Below are positions 1-8,667 of a stretch of 64,000 nt of DNA, one piece after another. A model generated the notes under the pieces. That model had not been told where the DNA came from, made no database searches, and saw nothing but the letters and a program-made list of their open reading frames with translations. This stretch comes from Streptomyces bathyalis (GTDB lineage: Bacteria; Actinomycetota; Actinomycetes; Streptomycetales; Streptomycetaceae). How positions within the stretch are numbered: position 1 is the first letter of the stretch; each line of letters starts with the position of its first letter. The stretch spans positions 3,534,001 through 3,598,000 of the forward strand of contig NZ_CP048882.1 of NCBI RefSeq assembly GCF_015910445.1, given 5' to 3'. A program made the position numbers and the translations under genes.

Positions 1-1
1 C

Positions 2-463
2 GACTTCACCGAGACCAACACGCTGGGATTCGAGGGCTTGTTCCGTCGCGCTGTGGGGGACTCTCCGCGAGGCAAGGTGCTGGTCCTCTCCAGCGGCGGC
101 TACCCGGACGCCTCGCACGGCGGCGGCACCAAGCTGTCCAGCGTGCACGATCTCGGATTGGCGGGCGTGCTCACAGACGGCCGGCTACGCGACTTCGGTG
201 AACTCGCCTCCTACGACTTCTCGACCTGGTGCGTCGGCGAAGCCACTCGCTGGGGCGGCGACACCGTCGCCCCCACAGCGGTCAACGTCCCCGTCGAAGT
301 CGGCGGCGTCTGCGTCACCCCCGGCGACTACGTCTACGCCGACAGCTCCGGCGCCGTCGTCATCCCCGCCCACAGCCTCCCCGACGTCGCGGCCGAAGCC
401 CGCCGTGTCGAGGCAGAGGACAAGGCATCCCTGTCCCAGATGCGTACGAAGGACCTCCCGTAA
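2..463 (+). CDS. RraA-like family protein (5'-truncated by window edge)
   Basis: The reading frame is open to the left edge, so the N-terminus lies outside the window; the 153 visible residues end at TAA 461-463. The stretch GGGTKLSS, then GVLTDGRLRDFGEL, then VPVEVGGVCVTPGDYVYADSSGAVVIP is the RraA/HMG-aldolase-like fold (older name demethylmenaquinone methyltransferase family). The R and D of the DGRLRDF region match the family's pyruvate- and metal-binding positions. Family members are RNase E regulators or oxaloacetate decarboxylase/aldolase-type enzymes, and which applies cannot be told here. A broken second copy of the C-terminal half lies at 3199-3490. Confidence 0.8.
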   Translation, partial: DFTETNTLGFEGLFRRAVGDSPRGKVLVLSSGGYPDASHGGGTKLSSVHDLGLAGVLTDGRLRDFGELASYDFSTWCVGEATRWGGDTVAPTAVNVPVEVGGVCVTPGDYVYADSSGAVVIPAHSLPDVAAEARRVEAEDKASLSQMRTKDLP

Positions 464-681
464 ATGCGTACGGGCAACCACATCGTCAGCCCTGTCTTGG
501 TCGACGACCTCGGCTTTCTCCGCGCCGTCAAGGAAGCCTGCGAAATACCCGAACTGCCATGCCGGTCCGAGTTTGCTATGCACCGAGCCCGGCGCCCCTA
601 TCGAACACTCACGGGCTCCCATCTCTGCCGGACGTAACGGACACACCGCAGCTCCAGCGCCGACGAGGAGAGGACCAAACC

Positions 682-1470
682 GTGGACATGCACATGAACG
701 GCAAGACCGCCGTCGTGACGGGCGCCAGCAAGGGAATCGGACTGGCCGTCACTCGCTCACTGACAGATGCCGGCGGCCACGTGGTCGCCGGGTCACGGAC
801 CCTCACCAAAGAGCTCAAAGAACTGGAACAGGCAGGAAAGGTGACGTTTGTGGCGGGCGATCTGACAGAGCCAGGCGCTGCGCCCGCCCTGGTCGACGTC
901 GCCATCGAGCGCGGCGGCGTCGACATCCTCGTCAACAACGCCGGAGCCCTCACCCCCCGACCTGACGGCTTCCTCAGCATCACCGATGACGACTGGAACA
1001 GAGCATGGACGCTCGGACTCATGGCCGCGGTGCGTACCACCCGGGCAGCGGTCCCGGCCATGGTGCAACAGGGCAGCGGAGCGATCGTCATGGTCGGTTC
1101 TGTGAACGCGTTCCTGCCCGATCCTGCTGTGTTGGACTATTCCGTGGTCAAGGCGGCCCTGACGAACCTCACCAAGGGTCTGTCGAAAGAAGTCGGACCC
1201 AAGGGCGTGCGCGTCAACTCGGTCAGCCCCGGCCCGGTGAGCACGGACTTGTGGTTCGGAGACGCTGGTGTGGCGCAGACGCTGTCGTCTGCCGACGGGA
1301 ATGACCCCCAGTCGGTCGCCGACTCCGCTGTCGCGGACACCCCGCTGGGCCGTTTCAACACCCCCCAGGAAGTCGCTGATTTGGTCACATTCCTTGCAAG
1401 CGACCGTGCAGCGAACATCACCGGCTCGGACATGACCGTCGATGGTGGCCTGATCACCACCGTCCGGTGA
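682..1470 (+). CDS. SDR family NAD(P)-dependent oxidoreductase
   Basis: This 262-residue protein is a classical short-chain dehydrogenase/reductase. The nucleotide-binding TGASKGIG is at residues 13-20, the NNAG motif follows, and the catalytic Ser (VMVGSVNAF), Tyr153 and Lys157 (YSVVK) are all present. The C-terminal glycine-rich GSDMTVDGG is also typical. GTG 682 is chosen because GAGGAGAG sits about 9 nt upstream; ATG 688 and 694 are alternatives. The open frame continues much further upstream but overlaps the RraA-like gene and has no family similarity. It is probably a soluble enzyme; the substrate cannot be inferred. Confidence 0.88.
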   Translation: MDMHMNGKTAVVTGASKGIGLAVTRSLTDAGGHVVAGSRTLTKELKELEQAGKVTFVAGDLTEPGAAPALVDVAIERGGVDILVNNAGALTPRPDGFLSITDDDWNRAWTLGLMAAVRTTRAAVPAMVQQGSGAIVMVGSVNAFLPDPAVLDYSVVKAALTNLTKGLSKEVGPKGVRVNSVSPGPVSTDLWFGDAGVAQTLSSADGNDPQSVADSAVADTPLGRFNTPQEVADLVTFLASDRAANITGSDMTVDGGLITTVR

Positions 1471-1601
1471 CGCGCTCAACCCTGATCAGCGCAGGCGCGT
1501 TCCTTGGAGGAGCTTGTGCGCCGGAGCGATGGCGTCGACGCGCATGGCTTCGTGAGTGAGTTCATAGAGCCCGTGCCGCGTTCGTGAGTAGGTTCTGGAG
1601 C

Positions 1602-2465
1602 ATGGAGAACGGCGGACCCAGCCGGACAGCGCTCGTCACCGCGTACGCCCGCGCCTATCACCAGATCGCTGACCGACCACAGATCTTCACCGACCCCCTG
1701 GCGGCACGTCTGCTCGGCGTCACCGCAGAGGAACTGACGGAATTGGGCACGCCCACAACCGATCTCCTCGGTGCCGGGGCAAGCGATCGGCCCCGCCGCC
1801 TGTTCTTCGCCGCCCGTGCCCGCTTCGCCGAGGACGCCGTGACCGCGGCCATCGCCGCTGGTGTGCGGCAGGCCGTGATCCTGGGCGCGGGCCTGGACAC
1901 CTTCGCCTATCGCAATCCGCACCCGGACTTGCGTGTCTTCGAGGTCGACCACCCCGCCACCCAAGCGTGGAAACGCGAACGCCTTGCTACGACCGGGATC
2001 GACCGCCCTGAGACGTTGACCTTCGTGCCGGTCGATTTCGAAACCCAGACGCTGGCAGCTGGATTGGAATCCGCCGGATTCAAACGGACGGAGCCGGCCG
2101 TATTCGTGTGGCTCGGCGTCGTCTTCTACCTGACCCCGAACGCTGCCCACGCCACCCTCGAATACATCGCTGGTCAAGCCCAGCCGGTCGAGGTGGTCTT
2201 CGACTACCTGCAGCCTGCGGCCACCGACGAGGACCGCGCGCACCAGCGGGCACGTGCCGATCGGCTGGCCGGCGCCGGCGAACCCGTGTTCAGCTACTTC
2301 GCACCCGACGACATCGCCGCCCAGCTGCACGCCCTCGGGTTCACCAGTATCGAAGACCATTCCGCTCCGGACCTCATCGCCGGCTACCTCCACGGGTTCG
2401 CAGGATTCGAGGGCGAACCACCCAGCACACTGCGCGCGATCCGCATACTGCGCGCGAGCCGCTGA
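1602..2465 (+). CDS. class I SAM-dependent methyltransferase (PPM1/LCMT-like, TIGR00027 type)
   Basis: The 287-residue protein opens with SRTALVTAYARAYHQ and IFTDPLAARLLG, and has the SAM-binding motif AVILGAGLDTFAYR followed by VFEVDHPATQAWKRERL. This layout is typical of the leucine-carboxyl-methyltransferase-like family that is abundant in Streptomyces and Mycobacterium. Later segments (VPVDFE, FVWLGVVFYLT) also fit. Start choice is uncertain: ATG 1602 has GGAG only one base upstream, and GTG 1584 lacks a clear ribosome site. The substrate is unknown. The downstream gene is a broken transposase. Confidence 0.82.
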   Translation: MENGGPSRTALVTAYARAYHQIADRPQIFTDPLAARLLGVTAEELTELGTPTTDLLGAGASDRPRRLFFAARARFAEDAVTAAIAAGVRQAVILGAGLDTFAYRNPHPDLRVFEVDHPATQAWKRERLATTGIDRPETLTFVPVDFETQTLAAGLESAGFKRTEPAVFVWLGVVFYLTPNAAHATLEYIAGQAQPVEVVFDYLQPAATDEDRAHQRARADRLAGAGEPVFSYFAPDDIAAQLHALGFTSIEDHSAPDLIAGYLHGFAGFEGEPPSTLRAIRILRASR

Positions 2466-2552
2466 GGATTGCCTGCCACGCCTACGTGCACCACATCTGT
2501 CGCGACGGCCAAGGGATGACCCGTAACTGCTGGCCACGGATGGGATGATCTT

Positions 2553-2875
2553 GTGGTGGCTGGTGTGATCACGGCGTCGAAGCCGTCCTGGATAGCCTCG
2601 TTCACCGGGTTGAGCCGGCGTCAGTCCGGCAGGCCCGTCACCGCGCTGCGACGCGAGGGGGCGAATCCGGCCCGCAAGGGCAGGCCGTGGAGTCTGCCGC
2701 TGGAGGACCGGGTGTTGCTGGTCACTGCGTACTGGCGCACCAACCTCACGCTGCGGCAGCTCGCCCCGCTCTTCGGCGTCTCTAATTCCGCGGCCGACCG
2801 GATCATCGCCCACCTCGGTCCCAGGCCGGCCCTCCATCAGCGCAAGCGGCACCGCAAGGATGCCGTGCTCATCGT
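2553..2875 (+). pseudogene. IS5-type transposase, N-terminal fragment
   Basis: About 107 residues match the N-terminal helix-turn-helix part of IS5-family (DDE, Streptomyces type) transposases: LEDRVLLVTAYWRTNLTLRQLAPLFGVS then SAADRIIAHLGP and RKRHRKDAVLIV. Intact members continue with a DGT motif of the catalytic domain, but here the sequence after LIVEK departs and the frame stops at 2948. No catalytic DDE residues remain and no inverted repeats were found. It is a dead remnant and marks the left side of a rearrangement scar. Confidence 0.65.
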
Positions 2876-2983
2876 AGAAAAAGGCGACGGCGTCCACCAC
2901 GCCATGCTTGGCATCCCCCGCCTCCACAACCTCACCCTCGCTGGCTGAGCGCAAAACGAGCTGGTCAACCGGCATGCCAGAGA

Positions 2984-3197
2984 TCATTTACGGACGATCC
3001 TTACAGATGGATCATGCGGTGGTGTGGCTTCGCCTTGCCAGAAGCTCCACTGGTATCCCCAGGGGTCGGTGACGGTGAAGGTGCGAGGCCCGTACAGCTG
3101 GTCCTGTGGAGGTGCTACCTCAAGATCGCTGGTATTGCGGACGTGGTCGTAGTAGGCGTCGACGTGCACGATCAGGAGGGCCTTCTTCCCTTTGGGA
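2984..3197 (-). pseudogene. VOC (glyoxalase/bleomycin resistance) family fragment
   Basis: On the minus strand about 70 residues read KGKKALLIVHVDAYYDHV, later LYGPRTFTVTDPWGYQWSF, ending at IVRK and a stop. The DPWGYQWSF block is the C-terminal signature of the vicinal oxygen chelate fold. The N-terminal half is missing, because homology stops exactly where the second RraA-like copy begins on the opposite strand (about 3198). The fragment therefore looks cut by recombination and is unlikely to be functional. Confidence 0.55.
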
Positions 3198-3198
3198 C

Positions 3199-3490
3199 GT
3201 GCTCACCGACGGCCGGCTACGCGACTTCGGTGAACTGCCTCCTATGACTTCGCGACCTGGTGCACCGGCGAAGCCACCCGCTGGGGCGCGACACCGGCGC
3301 TCCGACAGCGGCCAGCGTCCCCGTCGAGGTCGGCGACGTCTGCATCACTCCCGGCGACTACGTCTACGCCGACTGCTCCGGTGCCGTCGTCATCGCCACC
3401 CACAGCCTCGCCGAGGTCACAGCCGAGGCTCGCCGCGTTGACGCGGAGGACGAGGCAGATCTGTCCCAGATGCGCACAGAGGACTTCCCC
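3199..3490 (+). pseudogene. broken second copy of the RraA-like gene (C-terminal half)
   Basis: The DNA is clearly homologous to 167-460 (same GTGCTCAC-GACGGCCGGCTACG opening, same end near GAGGACYTCCC), roughly 85% identical by eye. Single-base losses near 3238 and 3287 break the frame. The translated pieces LTDGRLRDFGEL and PVEVGDVCITPGDYVYADCSGAVVI lie in different frames. The N-terminal half is absent and the stop codon is lost. It is a diverged duplicate that ends a stretch containing the SDR, the methyltransferase and the IS fragment. Confidence 0.75.
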
Positions 3491-3630
3491 TGGACGCTCA
3501 CCTCAGTGCACGAGTTTTCAGTCGCGGTTTCGAGTAGAAGACCGTGCAGAGGACTCATGATGCGGTCGCCCGCGTGTTGAAGGACACAGCAGCGGCAGCG
3601 GCGCACTGGCGCGGTCACATCTTGCTTAGA

Positions 3631-3646
3631 TCGAACATCTGTCCGA
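3631..3646 (+). promoter_or_regulatory. LexA-like SOS box upstream of imuB-dnaE2
   Basis: The site TCGAACATCTGTCCGA fits the actinobacterial/Gram-positive LexA consensus TCGAAC-N4-GTTCGA with one mismatch. It lies 253 nt upstream of the imuB start, so the damage-inducible transcript probably starts nearby and has a leader of about 200 nt. Between the broken RraA copy and imuB (3491-3898) the only other item noticed is a weak frame at 3652-3906. Confidence 0.6.
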
Positions 3647-3651
3647 TTCTC

Positions 3652-3906
3652 ATGGGTGTGCCAGTACCGTCTCTGACTCGCCCCTCACGTCCCGTCGCGG
3701 TCCGCCGCGGCCTTCCTGGTCGCCGACATGCCGACCTCGGGCGCATCCAGTTGCTGCACACCCTCCTCCTCGTTGCATCAACCGCATCATTGTTGCGCCG
3801 TGTACGGCCGGCGGGTAACTGGCCAGGTCAGGTGGCTGGACACCTGCCCGGGATCCTTCGTGCTCCAACGCAGGTGCAACGAGGGCGTGTTGTTTCCGAT
3901 GAATAA
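3652..3906 (+). CDS. possible small protein between the SOS box and imuB
   Basis: An 84-residue frame starts at ATG 3652 just after the LexA-like box and ends at TAA, overlapping the imuB start by 8 nt. It is basic, rich in Leu and Arg, and has no RecA-like motif, so it cannot be called ImuA'. It could be a relic of the first gene of the mutasome operon or simply leader sequence. Coding character is weak. Confidence 0.2.
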   Translation: MGVPVPSLTRPSRPVAVRRGLPGRRHADLGRIQLLHTLLLVASTASLLRRVRPAGNWPGQVAGHLPGILRAPTQVQRGRVVSDE

Positions 3907-5455
3907 TTCGCCGCCGGACCGCGTCGCGTGCGCGTGGTTGCCGGACTGGCCGGTCGTGGCCGATGGCACCAATCCCGGCGGTGTGCGTCCGACCGCAGTG
4001 ATTGCCGCAGGGAAGGTGGTGGCCTGCTCAGCCGCTGCCCGCGCTTTGGGGGTGCGCCGCGGAATGCGGTTGCGGCAGGCCACTAGCCGCGCCCCTGAAC
4101 TGGAGGTGATCGCCCGCGATGTGGAGGCCGAGACGCGGCACTTCGAGCCGATCATGCAGCTCTTGGAGCAGGAGGTCGCACCCCGCTGGGAGGTGATCAG
4201 GCCCGGGCTGGTGGTGCTGCCGGCACACGGCCCGGCCCGGTTCTTCAGCGGCGAAGCGGCCTTGGCCGACAAGGTCGTGATGACCGTCGCGGCGGCAGGC
4301 CACACCGCTCGAATGGGGGTGGCGGGAACCGTTTTCGGCGCCGCGCTCGCCGCTCGCCGGGGCGCCTTGGTGCCAGAGGGGAAGACACGAGAGTTCCTGG
4401 CTCCGTATCCGGTCGGCGTGCTGGGCCGCACGCACCTGGCAACACTCCTGGTCCGGCTGGGACTTCCCACTGTGGGCGCCTTCGCCGGCCTGCCGAGCGA
4501 GAGAGTGCTCGCACGCTTCGGCGCTGACGGCGCAGCGGCGCACCGCACTGCCCGCGGGCTGGAGGCGAGGGGTCTGAGTACCCGTGCGCCCGGCCAAGAC
4601 CTCACCGTCGCGCACGCCTTCGACCCTGCCGAACTTCGACTGGAGCCGGTCGCATTCGCCGCGAAGGAGCTCGCCCGGTCGTTGCATGAGCGGCTGGCCG
4701 CCGCTGGGGCGGTGTGTGCCCGGATCGAGGTCGGGGTCGAACTCGCCGACGGGAGAGGGCTGACGAGGCTGTGGCGGCACGAGGGCCGGCTCTCGGAACT
4801 GGCGGTCGCCGAACGGGTCCGCTGGCAGCTGACCGCCTGGCATGAGGTGGGCGCCCTCTCCCCACAAGACGAGGGGAGCGATGCGGCGACGGGGATCGTG
4901 CGGCTGGCGTTGCGTCCCGAGTCGCTGAGCGCGGCGACCGGACGGCAGGAGCTGCTGTTCGGCGAGAGATCGGCGAGTGCCGAGATGGAAGTCGCGGCCG
5001 GGCGGCTGCAGGCGATGCTCGGACACGGCGCGGTCACCCGCGTGCAGCTGGGCGGGGGCCGTGGCCCGGCCGAGCGCACGGTACGCCTCCCCTTCGGCGA
5101 CCTGCCGACCGGAGACGGCCTCCCGAGCGGTCCCTGGCCAGGCCGTCTGCCCGCTCCGCACCCGGCCTGGGTGCCCGCCCAGCCGCAGACCGCCCGACTG
5201 CAAGATGCGGCAGGCGAGTTGGTGGGCGTCTCCGCCCGCCTTGAACTGTCCGCTCCCCCGGCCCGGCTCACCGTCCACGGGAGCCCGGCCGCTGAGGTGT
5301 CGGGTTGGGCCGGGCCGTGGCCCGCCCTGGAGCAGTGGTGGGACGCCGGCAGGTCCCGCCGCCTGGTGCGCATGCAAGTGGTCACCGTGGCCGGTCCGGC
5401 CTGGCTGCTGGTCCTGGAGCAGGGGCAGTGGTGGGCGGAGGCCTGTTATGGCTGA
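3899..5455 (+). CDS. imuB: ImuB-like Y-family DNA polymerase homologue
   Basis: The 518-residue product has the Y-family fold: CAWLPDWPVVA at the start, AARALGVRRGMRLRQA (fingers/palm), GPARFFSGEAALA, then the thumb/little-finger segments LPTVGAFAGLPSERVLARFG and AHAFDPAEL. The acidic palm residues of active Y-family enzymes are not evident (WLPDWP replaces the D-x-D block), as in ImuB, which is an inactive adaptor that brings DnaE2 to the beta clamp. It overlaps dnaE2 by 8 nt (ATGGCTGA), implying translational coupling. ATG 3899 is the family-like start although its ribosome site is weak. No imuA' is visible upstream. Confidence 0.85.
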   Translation: MNNSPPDRVACAWLPDWPVVADGTNPGGVRPTAVIAAGKVVACSAAARALGVRRGMRLRQATSRAPELEVIARDVEAETRHFEPIMQLLEQEVAPRWEVIRPGLVVLPAHGPARFFSGEAALADKVVMTVAAAGHTARMGVAGTVFGAALAARRGALVPEGKTREFLAPYPVGVLGRTHLATLLVRLGLPTVGAFAGLPSERVLARFGADGAAAHRTARGLEARGLSTRAPGQDLTVAHAFDPAELRLEPVAFAAKELARSLHERLAAAGAVCARIEVGVELADGRGLTRLWRHEGRLSELAVAERVRWQLTAWHEVGALSPQDEGSDAATGIVRLALRPESLSAATGRQELLFGERSASAEMEVAAGRLQAMLGHGAVTRVQLGGGRGPAERTVRLPFGDLPTGDGLPSGPWPGRLPAPHPAWVPAQPQTARLQDAAGELVGVSARLELSAPPARLTVHGSPAAEVSGWAGPWPALEQWWDAGRSRRLVRMQVVTVAGPAWLLVLEQGQWWAEACYG

Positions 5456-8400
5456 ACACGGGACGGGCCGGCTGTTGCGCCTGCCCACCCAGGAGCGAAG
5501 ACCCGCCGGGTGGGCGGAGCTGCACGTCCATTCCTCCTTCTCCTTCCTCCAAGGCGCATCCGACGCGGACGCATTGGCCGCGCAGGCAGCCGAGTTGGGC
5601 ATCGAGGTCCTGGCGATCACCGACCGGGACGGCCTCTACGCCGCACGCCGGATGGGCGCCGCCGCCCGCGACCACAAGCTCGGGACCGTCTACGGCGTCG
5701 AGCTGAGCCTGCCCTTCCCGTACGGGCCGGTGGTGGTCCTCGCCCGTGACCTGGCCGGCTTCCGGCAACTCGCGGCCACCCTGTCCGCCGCGCAACTGGC
5801 CGGAGCCAAGAGCGCCCCGGTCTACGACCTGCAGCAGCTGGCCAAGGCCGCCCGAAACGGCCAGTGGGCCGTTCTGACCGGCTGCCCCGCCCCGGGCGAG
5901 ACTCCCGAAATGACCGCAGCTGAGGTGGGCGATGCGGGCGCCACCGCAAGGCGGTTGGAGCAGCTCGCTGATCTGGTGGGCCGAGATGCCCTGCACATCG
6001 AGCTGGTCGACCACGCCCTGCCCACCGACTCGACGCGCAACGACGCCCTGTATGCCGCCGCCGGCCGGCTCGGCCTGCCCGTCGTCGCCTCCAACGCCGT
6101 GCACTACGCCACCCCCGCCCAGGCCCGCCTGGCTCAGGCCCTGGCCGCGCTGCGCCGCCGCGAAGACCTCGACCATGCGGCAGGACACGTTCCACCTGCC
6201 CCGACGGCGCATCTGCGCTCACCCGGCGAGATGGCCCGCCGACTGGCCCGCTACCCCGAGGTATTGGAGAACACCCTTCGGCTGGGCCGCAGTTGCGTGG
6301 TCGACCTCGCCGACCTGAGACCGCAGCTGCCCGGCTTCCCCGTCCCTGCCGGGCATACCGAGACCAGCTTCCTGCGCCACCTGGCGACCCGGGCCGCGGA
6401 ACACACCTACGGCCCACGCGAGACCTCCGCGGCGCAGGTGGCGTGGCGGCAGCTGGACCGCGAGCTCGACGTCGTCGAACAGCTGGAGATGGCCGGCTAC
6501 TTCCTCATCGTCCACGACATAGTGCAGTACGCCACCGGCGCCGGAATCTGGTGCCAGGGCCGCGGCTCGGCCGCCAACTCCGTCATCTGCTACGCCCTCG
6601 GCATCACCGCCGTCGACCCGATCAAGCACAAGCTGCTCTTCGAACGGTTCCTGTCGGTGGAGCGGGCCGAAGCGCCGGACATCGACATCGACTTCGAGAA
6701 CGCCCGCCGTGAGGAGGTCATCCAGTACGTCTACCGCCGCTGGGGCCGCACCCACGCGGCACAGGTCGCCAACGTCATCACCTACCGGCCCCGGCTCGCC
6801 GTACGCGACGCCGCCCGCGCGCTGGGCTATGCGACCGGCCACATCGACGAGATGACCCGGCACATCCAGCACCACGAACCCCCGGGCGCCGACGCCGGCA
6901 TCCCGACCGACGTGGTAGAGCTCGCGGCCCAACTGGACGGCCTGCCCCGGCACATGGGCGTGCACGTCGGCGGAATGGTCCTCACCCGACAGCCCATCGG
7001 GGAGATCATGCCCGTCGAGTGGGCCACCGCCGAAGGGCGCAGCGTCCTCCAGGGCGACAAGGACGACGTCGAGGAAGCCGGACTGGTCAAGATCGACCTG
7101 CTCGGTCTGGGCATGCTCTCCGCCCTGCACACCGCCTGCGATCTGATCGCACACCACCACGGCCGCACCTTGGACCTGACGTCGATCCCTCCCGACGACC
7201 CGGGCGTGTACGCCATGATCTCCGCCGCGGACACCGTGGGCCTCTTCCAGGTCGAATCCCGCGCCCAGATGTCCACCCTCCCCCGCCTGCGCCCCCAGAC
7301 GTTCGCGGACCTGGTCGTGGCGGTCTCACTGATCCGGCCGGGCCCGATCCAAGGCGGCTCCGTGCACCCCTACCTGCGCCGCCGCGCCGGGCACGAGAAG
7401 GTCACCTACCCCCACCCGCTCGCCCAGCCCGCCTTGGAGCGCACCCTCGGAGTGCCGCTGTATCAGGAGCAGATGATGCGGCTGGCCATGGACTGCGCCG
7501 GCTTCGGCCCCGGCGAGGCCGACCAGCTGCGCAAGGCCCTGGCCGCCAAGCACGCCCCCGAACGCGTCGCGAAACTACGGCAGCGGCTGATGGAGGGTAT
7601 GGCCGCCCGCGGCATCCCGCCCGCTGCGGCGGAGGAGCTCTACACGATGATCCAGGCCTTCTCCGGCTACGGCTTCCCCGAGAGCCACTCCCAGTCCCTG
7701 GCGCACATCGTCTACGCCTCCGCCTGGATCAAGCTGCACTACCCGGCGGCCTACATCGCCGGCATCCTGGCCAACCAACCCATGGGCTTCTACAGCCCGT
7801 TGACCCTCATCGGCGACGCCCGCCGCCGCGGCATCACCGTCCGCGGCATCGACGTCACCCACTCCGGCCCGCAGGCCGGCCTCGAACCGGACGAGGCCTC
7901 CACCGGCGGCCGGGCCATCCGCCTGGGCCTGACCGGGATCCACGGCCTCTCGGCGGAGGCAGCACACGCGATTGCCGATGGCCGCCCGTATGCCGGGCTG
8001 GAGGACTTCGCCCGCCGCACCCGCCTGCCGACGAAAGTGCTGGAGAACCTCGCCACCGCGGGCGCCTTCGACGGCTTCGGCGTCAGCCGACGGGAAGCCC
8101 TGTGGGCCGCCGGCGCACTCGCCACCGCCGACGAGGCGCTCCTGCCCGGCACCACCGCGGCCCCCGACCCACCCGCGCTCCCTGCAATGAGCGTGATCGA
8201 GGAGACCTTCGCCGACCTGTGGGCGACCGGCGCCAGCCCCGACAGCCACCCCGTCCAGCACCTCCGGCCCCATCTGGACGCCCGGGGAGTGCTCCCCGCC
8301 GCCGCTGTACGCCACGAGCCCGACGACACCACAGTCGTCTTCGGCGGTCTCGTCACCCACCGGCAGCGCCCACCCACCGCCAAGGGCACCTGCTTCCTCA

Positions 8401-8591
8401 ACATCGAAGACGAGACCGGCATGGTCAACGTCATCGTTCCGCCACCAGTCTGGGACGCCCACATGAAAATGGCCGTCAACCACGCCGCACTCCTCATCCA
8501 CGGCCGCATCGAACGCGCCCGGGGCGCCATCAATGTCGTCGCCCGCCGCCTCGAACCCCTCACCATCACCACGCCCACCGGCCGCCGGTAG
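5448..8591 (+). CDS. dnaE2: error-prone DNA polymerase III alpha subunit DnaE2
   Basis: This 1047-residue protein is the usual length for DnaE2. The N-terminal PHP domain (WAELHVHSSFSFLQGAS, residues about 23-39) is followed by the C-family polymerase core with GRGSAANS (about residue 370), the catalytic PDIDIDFE (about 410), HVGGMVLT and the FQVESRAQM block. A C-terminal OB-fold (VFGGLVTHRQRP, GTCFLNIEDETGMVNVIV) completes it. DnaE2 performs SOS-induced, mutagenic translesion synthesis with ImuB. It sits directly after imuB with overlapping start and stop codons; the LexA-like box at 3631 probably controls both. Confidence 0.93.
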   Translation: MAEHGTGRLLRLPTQERRPAGWAELHVHSSFSFLQGASDADALAAQAAELGIEVLAITDRDGLYAARRMGAAARDHKLGTVYGVELSLPFPYGPVVVLARDLAGFRQLAATLSAAQLAGAKSAPVYDLQQLAKAARNGQWAVLTGCPAPGETPEMTAAEVGDAGATARRLEQLADLVGRDALHIELVDHALPTDSTRNDALYAAAGRLGLPVVASNAVHYATPAQARLAQALAALRRREDLDHAAGHVPPAPTAHLRSPGEMARRLARYPEVLENTLRLGRSCVVDLADLRPQLPGFPVPAGHTETSFLRHLATRAAEHTYGPRETSAAQVAWRQLDRELDVVEQLEMAGYFLIVHDIVQYATGAGIWCQGRGSAANSVICYALGITAVDPIKHKLLFERFLSVERAEAPDIDIDFENARREEVIQYVYRRWGRTHAAQVANVITYRPRLAVRDAARALGYATGHIDEMTRHIQHHEPPGADAGIPTDVVELAAQLDGLPRHMGVHVGGMVLTRQPIGEIMPVEWATAEGRSVLQGDKDDVEEAGLVKIDLLGLGMLSALHTACDLIAHHHGRTLDLTSIPPDDPGVYAMISAADTVGLFQVESRAQMSTLPRLRPQTFADLVVAVSLIRPGPIQGGSVHPYLRRRAGHEKVTYPHPLAQPALERTLGVPLYQEQMMRLAMDCAGFGPGEADQLRKALAAKHAPERVAKLRQRLMEGMAARGIPPAAAEELYTMIQAFSGYGFPESHSQSLAHIVYASAWIKLHYPAAYIAGILANQPMGFYSPLTLIGDARRRGITVRGIDVTHSGPQAGLEPDEASTGGRAIRLGLTGIHGLSAEAAHAIADGRPYAGLEDFARRTRLPTKVLENLATAGAFDGFGVSRREALWAAGALATADEALLPGTTAAPDPPALPAMSVIEETFADLWATGASPDSHPVQHLRPHLDARGVLPAAAVRHEPDDTTVVFGGLVTHRQRPPTAKGTCFLNIEDETGMVNVIVPPPVWDAHMKMAVNHAALLIHGRIERARGAINVVARRLEPLTITTPTGRR

Positions 8592-8667
8592 AGCACTGCA
8601 CCGCGGCGCCGGAGGCCCGGGAGGGCAGTGATCGCGCCCGCCGTGGGCCCGCTGCTGGTCCCCGCAC

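Noticed and set aside
198..965. Alternative plus-strand frames across the RraA-like and SDR genes
   Set aside because: Low-complexity Arg/Pro/Ser translations typical of out-of-frame reading of GC-rich coding DNA.
1476..2987. 503-residue minus-strand frame opposite the methyltransferase
   Set aside because: It mirrors the methyltransferase and transposase stub, has shadow-type Gly/Arg/Val-rich composition and no family similarity.
3787..6212. Long minus-strand frames opposite imuB and dnaE2
   Set aside because: They are antisense shadows of two well-conserved genes; their composition follows the codon bias of the plus strand.
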